A DNA stretch of 64,000 nt, from contig NZ_JAIVKM010000001.1 of the NCBI RefSeq assembly GCF_020523985.1, positions 1,426,001-1,490,000 of the forward strand. The letters are read 5' to 3'. The position numbers were made by a program, and so were the translations under genes. Shown one piece after another: positions 9,569 through 17,544 of the stretch (position 1 is its first letter; every line of letters begins with the position of its first letter). The DNA comes from Mangrovibacter yixingensis (GTDB lineage: Bacteria; Pseudomonadota; Gammaproteobacteria; Enterobacterales; Enterobacteriaceae). The notes below the pieces were generated by a model. That model saw only the letters and a program-made list of their open reading frames with translations. It had not been told where the DNA came from and did not search any database.

Positions 9569-9584
9569 TGGCACTGCCTTTGCA
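9569..9584 (+). promoter_or_regulatory. Sigma-54 promoter for the ABC importer/deaminase operon
   Basis: TGGCAC-TGCCT-TTGCA is a perfect match to the -24/-12 consensus with correct spacing. It lies 155 bp upstream of the binding-protein start. The rest of the 558-bp gap (9182-9739) shows no coding sequence; it holds this motif, the NtrC-like site and the leftward sigma-54 motif. Confidence 0.75.
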
Positions 9585-9739
9585 ATAGCACATTCAGAGT
9601 ATAAGCGGTTAGTGCGGCCAGCCCGCATGGGACATTGCTCTGCAACGTTAGCGGTTCCTCATCAGGAGCCACGCGTATTGCAATGAGCATACCGCACCCC
9701 TGATGAGGCGTTACTTGTCCATTACTCTTTGGGGGTTTT

Positions 9740-10717
9740 ATGTCGTTTAACTTCAGATGCCATCCCGTCGCCACTTCCCTGCTGTTTGCAGCAATGTTTA
9801 CCCATTTCGCCCACGCCAATGACAAGCTGGTTCTGCAAACCACCTGGGTTGCCCAGGCTGAGCAAGGTGGCTATTACCAGGCGGTGGCTACCGGAATTTA
9901 TAAAAAATATGGTCTGGATGTTGATGTGCGTGCCGGTGGGCCGCAACTGAATAATATGACTTTACTGCTCGCCAAACGTGCCGATGTCATTGTGAGCTAT
10001 GATTTGCAGGTACTCAAAGGCATTGAACAGCATTTCCCCCTGAAAGCCATTGCTGCCCCCTTCCAGTTTGACCCGCAAGGTTTACTGACCCACGGTAATG
10101 TTAAAAATCTTGATGACTTAACAGGAAAAACTATTCTGGTTTCTGCCAGTGGGCAAGCCAGTTGGTGGCCGTGGCTGAAAACGAAGTATCACCTGAAAGA
10201 CAGCCAGGTTCGCCCTTATACCTTTAATATGCAGCCTTTTCTGGCCGACAAAAACACGGCGCAACAAGCTTATGCCACTTCGGAAGTGCAACAGGCAAAA
10301 CAAGCCCAGCCTGACAGTGAATTCTGGCTGTTTGCTAAATACGGCTACCCGGCATATGGCGGCATTCTGGTTACCCGCAATGATTTACTGGCCGAGAAAC
10401 CCGATGTCCTCAAACGCTTTGTTGAGGCTTCTATGGAAGGCTGGAAAAGTTACCTGAAAAATCCGGCACCAGGTAATGCATTAATTAAAAAAGAGAACCC
10501 ACAAATGACGGATGCCGTGCTGGCGTTCGGCATCACCCAAATGAAGAAACTGCAACTTATTGAAGGGGGCGATGCCACAACCGGCGGTGTGGGTGTGATG
10601 ACCGACAAACGCTGGGAAGCTACCCGCAATTTCATGGTCGATGCCGGGCTGCTGAATTCAGCGACAGACTGGAAAGCCGCTTATACCACACAATTTTATC
10701 CTAAAACCGCCATGTAA
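9740..10717 (+). CDS. ABC transporter substrate-binding protein (NMT1/SsuA-like)
   Basis: A 325-residue periplasmic binding protein with a Sec signal peptide (about residues 1-26, ending AHFAHA-ND style). The fold is that of the NMT1/THI5/SsuA family, with an opening LVLQTTWVAQAEQGGYYQAV and a second-lobe segment LVTRNDLLAEKPDVLKRFVE. Members bind sulfonates, nitrate, thiamin precursors, hydroxymethylpyrimidine or other small nitrogen compounds. The downstream deaminase suggests an oxidised purine or related heterocycle, which is inference. The ATG at 9740 has GGGGG upstream. It is the first gene of a sigma-54-type operon. Confidence 0.85.
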   Translation: MSFNFRCHPVATSLLFAAMFTHFAHANDKLVLQTTWVAQAEQGGYYQAVATGIYKKYGLDVDVRAGGPQLNNMTLLLAKRADVIVSYDLQVLKGIEQHFPLKAIAAPFQFDPQGLLTHGNVKNLDDLTGKTILVSASGQASWWPWLKTKYHLKDSQVRPYTFNMQPFLADKNTAQQAYATSEVQQAKQAQPDSEFWLFAKYGYPAYGGILVTRNDLLAEKPDVLKRFVEASMEGWKSYLKNPAPGNALIKKENPQMTDAVLAFGITQMKKLQLIEGGDATTGGVGVMTDKRWEATRNFMVDAGLLNSATDWKAAYTTQFYPKTAM

Positions 10718-10734
10718 TGGGGGACGGAGGCGAT

Positions 10735-11553
10735 ATGAGCAGCGTCTTATCTTTTGATTCTGAGCCATTACCAATGGCAACGCCTGGCTCGCGCTTTCTG
10801 ATGGCGCGTGGAGTTGAAAAGCGTTACCCCAATGGCACTCTTGCCCTGGAGCGGTTAAATCTGGATATCGCTCAGGGTGAAATCGTTTCGTTGCTTGGCC
10901 CTTCGGGGTGCGGCAAAAGTACCCTGTTAAAAATGTTTGCCGGGCTGGAAAGCCCTACCGCCGGTCAGGTGCGCTGGAATGGTAAGGCAGAACGGGACGA
11001 GCACAGCCGTATGGGCATGGTATTTCAGGAAGCGACGCTGATGCCGTGGGCAACCGTTGCCGACAATGTGCGCCTGCCGCTGGATCTGCGCCGCGAAAAC
11101 AAAAAACAGGCTAACCTGCGCGTGTTACAGGCGCTGGAGACTGTAGGGTTAAGTACCTTTGCCCATTCCAGGCCAAAAGAGCTTTCTGGCGGGATGCAAA
11201 TGCGGGTTTCCCTGGCAAGAGCCCTGGTGACCAACCCCTCATTATTGTTAATGGATGAACCTTTTGGTGCGCTGGATGAATTCACTCGCCAGCGGCTTGA
11301 TAGCGAGATTCGCACTCTGTGGGCGTCCCGTAACCTCACCGTGGTGTTTGTTACACACAGTATTTATGAAGCGGTTTACCTTTCTTCGCGCGTTATTGTA
11401 ATGGGAGCACGGCCAGGCCGAGTGGTTGCCGATATCACCATCGACGGCCCACAAAACAGGGATTCAGGGTTTCGGACTTCAGAACGTTTTATTCGCCAGT
11501 GCGCATTATTATCGGCGCAACTGGAACAGGCCAGTGGAGGTCAGCATGACTAA
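10735..11553 (+). CDS. ABC transporter ATP-binding protein (SsuB/TauB-like)
   Basis: A 272-residue ATPase with all ABC motifs: Walker A GPSGCGKS (residues 55-62), Q-loop Gln98, signature LSGGMQ (150-155), Walker B LLLMDE (170-175) and the switch His208. It resembles SsuB and TauB, the ATPases of sulfonate/nitrate/pyrimidine-type importers. I prefer the ATG at 10735 because GGAGG lies 5-6 nt upstream. An ATG at 10717 overlapping the previous stop would add six residues. It overlaps the permease gene by 8 nt. Confidence 0.9.
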   Translation: MSSVLSFDSEPLPMATPGSRFLMARGVEKRYPNGTLALERLNLDIAQGEIVSLLGPSGCGKSTLLKMFAGLESPTAGQVRWNGKAERDEHSRMGMVFQEATLMPWATVADNVRLPLDLRRENKKQANLRVLQALETVGLSTFAHSRPKELSGGMQMRVSLARALVTNPSLLLMDEPFGALDEFTRQRLDSEIRTLWASRNLTVVFVTHSIYEAVYLSSRVIVMGARPGRVVADITIDGPQNRDSGFRTSERFIRQCALLSAQLEQASGGQHD

Positions 11554-12337
11554 GCCGTTGTTCGATAACCCAGCCATGCGCCGTGCAGTGTGGCCGGTGT
11601 TACTGGGCCTGGTGGTAATCGGTGCCTGGGAGGTGTGTTTCCGCCAGTTCGCTGTGCCTGTGTGGCTGGCACCAAAACCGAGCGATATTGCTATTGTGCT
11701 TTGCCAACAGTGGCCTGCTCTTCTGGGGAGCTTTTGGGTCACGCTGAAAGTTACCTTGCTGGCTTTTATGCTGGCAGTGTGTATTGGTACAGCCGTGGCG
11801 TTTTTATTTGTGCAAAGCCGGGTAATTGAATCCTGCCTGATGCCCTGGGCAATTCTGTTTCAGGTTACACCTGTAGTTGCTATTGCACCGCTGGTAATAA
11901 TCTGGATCCACAACACCACGCTGGCACTGGTGGTGTGTGCAATGCTGGTTGCTGTCTTTCCGGTATTAACCAACACCACCCTGGGGTTACGCAGTGTCAG
12001 CCCGGGGCTGGTTAACCTGTTTCGTATCAACCAGGCGACCCGCTGGCAGGAACTGATGCGCCTGCGCCTGCCTGCGGCACTGCCACATTTTTTCAGTGGG
12101 TTACGTGTTGCCTCTGGGCTGGCTTTAATTGGCGCGGTGGTCGCTGAGTTTGTTGCCGGTACGGGGGGCACAGGTGCGGGGCTTGCCTGGCAAATCCTGC
12201 AGGCCGGGTTCCAGCTCAACCTGCCCTTGATGTTCGCCGCTCTGTTTTTAATTACCTGCACTGGTCTGGGGTTGTTCTGCCTGATGTCATTGCTCAGCCA
12301 TTACTTCCTGCGTCACTGGCATGAAAGCGCACAATAA
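11546..12337 (+). CDS. ABC transporter permease (SsuC-like)
   Basis: A 263-residue inner-membrane permease with about six membrane helices and the cytoplasmic EAA-type coupling loop around QELMRLRLPAALPHFFSGL. It is the BPD_transp_1 family, paired with the preceding SsuB-like ATPase. The start is the ATG at 11546 behind GGAGG, overlapping the ATPase stop by 8 nt. Translational coupling and a 16-nt gap to the deaminase show one operon. Confidence 0.9.
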   Translation: MTKPLFDNPAMRRAVWPVLLGLVVIGAWEVCFRQFAVPVWLAPKPSDIAIVLCQQWPALLGSFWVTLKVTLLAFMLAVCIGTAVAFLFVQSRVIESCLMPWAILFQVTPVVAIAPLVIIWIHNTTLALVVCAMLVAVFPVLTNTTLGLRSVSPGLVNLFRINQATRWQELMRLRLPAALPHFFSGLRVASGLALIGAVVAEFVAGTGGTGAGLAWQILQAGFQLNLPLMFAALFLITCTGLGLFCLMSLLSHYFLRHWHESAQ

Positions 12338-12353
12338 ACCACAAGGAGTTGAG

Positions 12354-13781
12354 ATGACCCGTTTACTGATTAAACACTGCCACACTATTATGACGGGCCT
12401 GGCTGGTGACCAGGCCCGTCATCGTGGGCACGATATTCTGGTTGAAGACGGCACCATAACAGCTATTGGTGACCTGGATACTCCTGCCAACACCCCAGTT
12501 TTGGATGCCCAGGGCTGTATTGCCTACCCTGGCTGGGTTAACACCCATCATCATTTGTTCCAGTCGCTACTTAAAGGTGAAGCCGGCGGGCTCAACCAAA
12601 GCCTTGGTGCATGGCTCGCTGCGACACCTTACCGTTACCGGGCTGCGTTCGATGAACAGACGTTTCGTATTGCCGCCCGTGTCGGTCTGGTTGAGTTATT
12701 GCGTTCCGGGTGCACTACGGTGGCCGATCACCACTATCTGTACTGGCCCGGTATGCCCTTTGACAGCGCCGATATTCTGTTTGAAGAAGCCAGTGCATTA
12801 GGGATCCGTTTTGTGTTATGCCGGGGCGGAGCCACACAAACTCGTGGTCTTGAGGAGAATTTACCTCAGGCGTTGCGCCCGGAAAAATTTGATAGCTGGA
12901 TGGCTGACATGCAGCGGCTTACCAGCCGTTATCACCAGGCAAGCGATACAGCCATGCGCCAGGTGGTCATGGCCCCAACCAGCTCGCTGCACTCCACTAC
13001 CCCGGAACAATTGCGCGAATGTGCAGATCTTGCTCGCCGCTGTGGAATTCGCTTGCACAGCCACCTGTCTGAAACGGTGGATTACCTTGATGCCGCCCGG
13101 AGTAAGTTCGCCATGACGCCGGTTGAATTTTGTGCGGAATATGGCTGGACCGGCCCGGATGTCTGGTTCGCGCATCTGGTGAAGTTGTTGCCGGAAGAAA
13201 TTGCCCTGTTGGGGGCAACGGGTACCGGTATTGCACATTGCCCGCAAAGTAATGGGCGTCTTGGCAGTGGCATTGCCGATATTATTGGCCTTGAGCAGGC
13301 TGGTGTGAAAATTTCGCTGGGCGTGGACGGTGCCGGTTCGAACGAAGCGGCAGATATGATTAGTGAAACCCATGCAGCCTGGTTAATGCAGCGCGCACGC
13401 AAAGGAATGCTGGCAACCCCGCGCTATGATGGCGGCCAGTGGGAAGGTGGCGGTGACGCAGCAACAGTTGAAGACGTTATCCGCTGGGGAACATCGGGGG
13501 GAGCGGCTGTACTGGGGCTCAATGGCACTGGTTCACTGGCACCGGGTATGGCGGCAGATATCGCGTTGTACCAACTGGATGACCCCCGTTACTTTGGGCT
13601 GCATGACCCGGCAATTGCGCCCGTTGCCAGTGGTGGGCGGCCATCTTTGCGGGCATTACTGTGCGCTGGCCGGGTGATTATGGAAAACGACACGCTTGCG
13701 GGTGTTGACCTGGCCCAACTGGGGCGTGACGCCGCCAGTGCAGTGCTACAGCTACAAACCCGAGCCGGGCTGCGCCGCTAA
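12354..13781 (+). CDS. 8-oxoguanine deaminase-type amidohydrolase
   Basis: A 475-residue metal-dependent amidohydrolase of the ATZ/TRZ/8-oxoguanine deaminase group. The TIM-barrel metal ligands are the HxH of WVNTHHHLF (His65, His67), the histidine in RLHSHLSETVDY, the histidine in IAHCPQSNGRLGSG and the aspartate in LGVDGAGSNEA. The NGRLGSGIAD and GSNEAADMISE segments match the 8-oxoguanine deaminases I know, which release ammonia and urate from 8-oxoguanine; isocytosine is an alternative substrate. The start at 12354 follows AAGGAG. It is the last gene of the importer operon, so it probably frees ammonia from the imported compound. Urate could go to HpxO at 58.3 kb. Confidence 0.82.
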   Translation: MTRLLIKHCHTIMTGLAGDQARHRGHDILVEDGTITAIGDLDTPANTPVLDAQGCIAYPGWVNTHHHLFQSLLKGEAGGLNQSLGAWLAATPYRYRAAFDEQTFRIAARVGLVELLRSGCTTVADHHYLYWPGMPFDSADILFEEASALGIRFVLCRGGATQTRGLEENLPQALRPEKFDSWMADMQRLTSRYHQASDTAMRQVVMAPTSSLHSTTPEQLRECADLARRCGIRLHSHLSETVDYLDAARSKFAMTPVEFCAEYGWTGPDVWFAHLVKLLPEEIALLGATGTGIAHCPQSNGRLGSGIADIIGLEQAGVKISLGVDGAGSNEAADMISETHAAWLMQRARKGMLATPRYDGGQWEGGGDAATVEDVIRWGTSGGAAVLGLNGTGSLAPGMAADIALYQLDDPRYFGLHDPAIAPVASGGRPSLRALLCAGRVIMENDTLAGVDLAQLGRDAASAVLQLQTRAGLRR

Positions 13782-13810
13782 TTCACAATTACACAGCCTA
13801 TATTAACTGT

Positions 13811-13843
13811 CCGGCAATGCTCAGCAACAATGAACATTGCCGG
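13811..13843 (+). terminator. Hairpin after the deaminase gene
   Basis: CCGGCAATG and CATTGCCGG form a perfect 9-bp stem with a 15-nt loop, followed by TTTACCTGCTTT. Plausible operon terminator with a poor T-run. Confidence 0.5.
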
Positions 13844-14006
13844 TTTACCTGCTTTATCTGCGGGTGTTTTCTGACATAAAACTTTATTCAAATCACAAAT
13901 AATTAACATTATCGAAAATTTTTTTACTTGCTGGTTGTTTTTAAGTCTTTCTTAATCATGGCTGCGTACTGTTTGCTCATCGGCACTGATTGCGGAGAAC
14001 AGACAG

Positions 14007-14663
14007 ATGGATTCAGCCATGCCCTGGCAACTTACCTGGTCTTCGTCACGGAAAGATGAGACGCAACTGCGCCAGTTTATTCAACTGGCCTACGGCCATG
14101 AATTTGGCGCACAAATTCCCACGTTTCTCCCTTGGCTATTAGGTATTTACGATAAACACGGCCAGTTATGTGCTGCATGCGGTGTGCAACCAGCGCAAAG
14201 TGCCATGTTATTTCTCGAACAATACCTGAATGAGCCGGTAGACAAGCAACTTTCCACACTGTTAGCACAACCTGTACCACGTAATGGCATCGTAGAAATA
14301 GGCAATTTTGCTGCACGTGATGGCGGTGCAGCACGTATCATGTTTGCCGGAATATGCCTGCTACTTTCCGCTTATGGCTTCAGCCATATCGCCTTCACTG
14401 GCACCAAAAAAATTCGCAATATTTTTAACCGGTTGCGCATGCAGCCCGTAGCCCTTGGGCCTGCCCTTGCCTCACGCCTGGCCCACCCGGAAGCAAATTG
14501 GGGAAGTTATTACCAGCACCAGCCAGTGGTGATGGCGGGCAGTTTGGCCCATGGCATGGATGTATTACGCCACCAGTCAATGCTACTGACTCTGTTCCGT
14601 GAATTACCCTCCGCCCCATGGTTTGATGAAAAGGAGCGCAATCATGTTTATCTCGGCGCTTGA
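14007..14663 (+). CDS. Thermostable hemolysin family protein (GNAT/LuxI-like pattern)
   Basis: A 218-residue soluble protein of the T_hemolysin family, named after a Vibrio delta-hemolysin. I see no signal peptide or pore-forming feature. The central stretch VEIGNFAARDGGAARIMFAG, then YGFSHIAFTGTKKIRNIFNR and LRMQPVALGPA, resembles the core of GNAT and acyl-homoserine-lactone synthase folds, so an acyl-transfer role is possible; this is my inference. It is the first gene of a five-gene overlapping operon; its 3' end overlaps the ligase gene by 20 bp. A GGAG lies 11 nt before the ATG at 14007. The preceding 225-bp gap holds AT-rich promoter-like DNA and nothing coding. Confidence 0.8.
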   Translation: MDSAMPWQLTWSSSRKDETQLRQFIQLAYGHEFGAQIPTFLPWLLGIYDKHGQLCAACGVQPAQSAMLFLEQYLNEPVDKQLSTLLAQPVPRNGIVEIGNFAARDGGAARIMFAGICLLLSAYGFSHIAFTGTKKIRNIFNRLRMQPVALGPALASRLAHPEANWGSYYQHQPVVMAGSLAHGMDVLRHQSMLLTLFRELPSAPWFDEKERNHVYLGA

Positions 14664-16116
14664 ATCACTGGCTCTTAATTACCCGAGTCAACCTGCGATA
14701 AATGGCCTTGCTGGCCCGGTTACCTGGCGTGAATTAAACGACCATGTTTGCCGGATGGCGACCATCCTGACTCAAAACAACATCCGCCGCCTGGCGGTGG
14801 AACTGGATAATGGACTGCCGTGGGTTATTGCGGATCTGGCTTGCCTGAAAGCGGGAGTCATAATGATTCCGGTACCGCTGTTTTTTAGTGAGCAACAAAA
14901 AGACTGGTTATTGTTTAGCAGCAGCGCTGATGCGCGCCTGTCAACCTATGCAAAAGAGAACTGGCACAATCTGGCGTGCCCTAATGGTGTCTTGCAACAA
15001 CGCCGGGTAGACGTCCCTGTACCACTGGCTCACGACACGGTAAAAGTCACGTTCACTTCCGGTACCACAGGTGAACCCAAAGGCGTCTGTTTACGTGAGA
15101 AAGGCATTAACTTCACTGCTCAGGCACTGGCGAAACGCCTTGCCCCACTGGGCATAGAACGCCACCTGGTGGTATTGCCCTTCGCTTCCTTACTGGAAAA
15201 CTTATGTGGGCTGTACTTGCCACTCGTTCTTGGCGTAGAAACCGTGGTGTTACCCCTTGCTGAAGTGGGTTTTCGGGGTTCCAGCGAATTCGACCTGGCG
15301 CAATTTATTACTGTGTTGAATCACTGGAAACCACAGAGCCTTATTTTAGTTCCTGAGTTACTCCGCCTGTTGTTATTAGCCGCGCAACGTGCTCCAGAAT
15401 CTGTTCAAAGCCTGAAATTTGTAGCTGTGGGCGGCGGCAAAGTACCGCCTGCCTTGCTGTTGCAGGCTCGTAAGTTTGGGTTACCGGTTTACGAAGGCTA
15501 TGGTTTGTCAGAATGTGGCTCGGTTGTGGCTTTGAATGTGCCAGGAGAAGACAGGCCTGGTACAGTTGGTAAACCCCTCGAAGGGCTTGAGCTTACCGTT
15601 GACGCTGATGACATTCTGCATGTTAGCGGGCCTGTCGCCATGGCGGGTTATCTTGGCAATCCTGTATCGGGTAATTCAATTAATACTGGAGATATCGCCA
15701 GGGTTGACGACCAGGGCTTCCTCGCGATTGAAGGCCGCCACAAGCATATTCAAATCACAGCCTTTGGCCGGAATTTCTCCCCAGAATGGGTGGAAGCTGA
15801 AGCCATGCTCTGCCCATCGGTGCTGCGCCTGGTGGTCTATGGCGAAGGATTACCACGCAATATCGCGCTGGTTCACTGCCTGCCCGGCCATGAAGAGCAG
15901 GCACGGGCCCAATTGGCAGCGCTCAATGAACACCTGCCGGATTATGTCCGTCTTGGGCAACTTATTTTCACTGATGAAATAGCAAAACCTCCGTTTGTCA
16001 CCGCAAATGGCCGGCTGCGAAGACGGGCTATTTACCAACAATTTTTTGCTGATAACCAACTTATTCAAGGGGAGACCGCCCATGGCATTTTATCAACAAC
16101 TCGTTGCACAGACTGA
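14644..16116 (+). CDS. AMP-dependent acyl-CoA synthetase/ligase family protein
   Basis: A 490-residue ANL-superfamily adenylating enzyme. Core motifs: phosphate loop TSGTTGEPKG (residues 138-147), GYGLSECG (285-292), TGD (348-350) and the hinge region GRHKHIQITAFGRNFSP (364-380). The C-terminal motif that normally carries the catalytic lysine reads TANGRLRR (453-460), so Arg457 stands where lysine is expected. This could weaken adenylation or point to different chemistry. I start at the ATG at 14644 (AAGGAG upstream) rather than an earlier in-frame ATG. It overlaps both neighbours and probably activates a carboxylic acid for the diiron-type and SDR enzymes downstream. Confidence 0.85.
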   Translation: MFISALESLALNYPSQPAINGLAGPVTWRELNDHVCRMATILTQNNIRRLAVELDNGLPWVIADLACLKAGVIMIPVPLFFSEQQKDWLLFSSSADARLSTYAKENWHNLACPNGVLQQRRVDVPVPLAHDTVKVTFTSGTTGEPKGVCLREKGINFTAQALAKRLAPLGIERHLVVLPFASLLENLCGLYLPLVLGVETVVLPLAEVGFRGSSEFDLAQFITVLNHWKPQSLILVPELLRLLLLAAQRAPESVQSLKFVAVGGGKVPPALLLQARKFGLPVYEGYGLSECGSVVALNVPGEDRPGTVGKPLEGLELTVDADDILHVSGPVAMAGYLGNPVSGNSINTGDIARVDDQGFLAIEGRHKHIQITAFGRNFSPEWVEAEAMLCPSVLRLVVYGEGLPRNIALVHCLPGHEEQARAQLAALNEHLPDYVRLGQLIFTDEIAKPPFVTANGRLRRRAIYQQFFADNQLIQGETAHGILSTTRCTD

Positions 16117-16735
16117 TAGCGCGAGGCGGCAGATGCTGAACAGCGCCATTATTGACCGCTGCTGCAAAGGGCTGGTCACGCGCAACGCATATTGTTATTT
16201 CCTGACGCAGGCTTATCACCATGTTCGCCATACTGTTCCGTTATTGATGGCGGCTGGTAGCCGCCTGGATAACCAGCATGAACCGGTGCGGGCGGCAATT
16301 GTGGAGTATATCCGGGAGGAATATGGGCATCATGAGTGGATCCTCAATGATCTACGCACTTGTGGTGGTGATGCACTGGCCGCCCAACAGAACCCGCCTG
16401 GCCGGGCAATCAGCCTGATGGTACCGTGGCTGTATTACCAGATTGAACACCATAATCCGATGGCGATTTTTGGCATGGTACATGTACTGGAAGGTACCAG
16501 TGTCAGTATTGCCACCGTCGTAGCAAAACAGCTCCAAAAAGGCCTCGAGTTACCAGACAGCGCATTCAGTTATCTGAACTCCCATGGTGAGCTGGATAAA
16601 TCCCACATTGAGTTTTTCATCCGCCTGATGGATGAGATTACACAGCCCCAGGATCAGGCCGCCATTATTCATGCTGCGCAAATGGTGTACCAGTTGTACG
16701 CAGAAATGTTGGCAGAAGTTGCCGGAGTTTACTGA
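16082..16735 (+). CDS. TenA/heme-oxygenase-fold iron-containing oxidase-like protein
   Basis: A 217-residue all-helical protein of the TenA/PqqC/heme-oxygenase-like superfamily. Candidate metal ligands follow the pattern of heme-oxygenase-like diiron oxidases (UndA, CADD, SznF): Glu80 and His83 in REEYGHHEW, Glu137 in HVLEGTS, and His168, Asp172 and His175 in SHGELDKSHIEFF. The His-x3-Asp-x2-His spacing is as I recall for CADD. It has none of the thiamin-hydrolase context of TenA, so an O2-dependent oxidation of an acyl or amino-acid group is the best guess. The start at 16082 follows GGGGAG and lies 35 bp inside the ligase gene. The SDR start overlaps its stop. Confidence 0.85.
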   Translation: MAFYQQLVAQTDSARRQMLNSAIIDRCCKGLVTRNAYCYFLTQAYHHVRHTVPLLMAAGSRLDNQHEPVRAAIVEYIREEYGHHEWILNDLRTCGGDALAAQQNPPGRAISLMVPWLYYQIEHHNPMAIFGMVHVLEGTSVSIATVVAKQLQKGLELPDSAFSYLNSHGELDKSHIEFFIRLMDEITQPQDQAAIIHAAQMVYQLYAEMLAEVAGVY

Positions 16736-17544
16736 TGAAACTGACAGATAAACGCGTATTACTGACGGGAGCCAGTGGAGGAATTGGCCAGGCTTTGGCT
16801 CTTGAACTTGCTTCACAGGGGGCCAGACTGATTCTGGTTGGGCGTAATGGCCCGGCAATGAATGAGCTGGTTAAGCGCCTGCCTGCGCCGGAAAATCACC
16901 AGGTTATGACTGTTAAAAACTACAGCCATGATGAGATTAGCCAGTTGCGAGAACTACTCCAGTATGAGCCACGGCTGGATGTGCTCATCAACAACGCAGG
17001 GACTCAGTGCTTCCGCTGGCTGGAAAAACAGTCGTTTGGCGATATTCATGCTCAACTTTATACCAACACAGAAGTGCCGGTTTTGCTCACACGGGTGCTA
17101 CTGGACAGGTTTAATGCCGACGGTATGGTGGTAAATGTTGGGTCTATCATGGGCGATATCGGTTATCCTGGCTACAGCCTGTATTGTGCCAGTAAGTTCG
17201 CGTTGCGTGGGTTCAGTGAGGCTTTGAGCCGTGAACTAGCAGACACCGGTATGCGTGTAGTATATGTCGCCCCCCGCGCCACTAATACGCCACTGAACAG
17301 TGAAGCCATGGTGGAAATGAACCGCTTGCTCGGTAATAAGAGTGACTCGCCACAGTGGGTAGCCCGCCAGATAATTTGCGCGATGCATAAACGGCGTTCG
17401 CGAACTCGCCTTGGCTTTCCTGAACGTTTTTTTGTGAAGATCAATGCCTTGATACCTGCGCTGGTTGATAACGCGCTGATACGTAAACTGGCAATTATTC
17501 AGCAGTTTGCACGAGCCAGCGTGACTTCAGGAGCAAAAAAATGA
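16735..17544 (+). CDS. Short-chain dehydrogenase/reductase
   Basis: A 269-residue classical SDR. The cofactor loop is TGASGGIG (residues 11-18), the structural motif NNAG is at 86-89, and the catalytic set is Ser137, Tyr150 and Lys154 (GYSLYCASKFALRGF). VGRN at the end of beta-2 suggests NADP(H). It starts on the A of the preceding TGA (TGATG) and ends in an ATGA overlap with the TPR gene, so it is translationally coupled on both sides. It would reduce or oxidise a keto/hydroxy group on the product of the ligase and diiron-type protein. C-terminal residues past 200 resemble those SDRs that act on lipids. Confidence 0.88.
   Translation: MKLTDKRVLLTGASGGIGQALALELASQGARLILVGRNGPAMNELVKRLPAPENHQVMTVKNYSHDEISQLRELLQYEPRLDVLINNAGTQCFRWLEKQSFGDIHAQLYTNTEVPVLLTRVLLDRFNADGMVVNVGSIMGDIGYPGYSLYCASKFALRGFSEALSRELADTGMRVVYVAPRATNTPLNSEAMVEMNRLLGNKSDSPQWVARQIICAMHKRRSRTRLGFPERFFVKINALIPALVDNALIRKLAIIQQFARASVTSGAKK

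Noticed and set aside
12861-13373. 170-codon minus-strand frame
   Set aside because: Antisense to the deaminase gene, with no start signals or known domain.
14007-14663. Reading the T_hemolysin gene as a secreted hemolytic toxin
   Set aside because: No signal peptide, no pore-forming or amphipathic segment, and it is the first gene of an enzyme operon.
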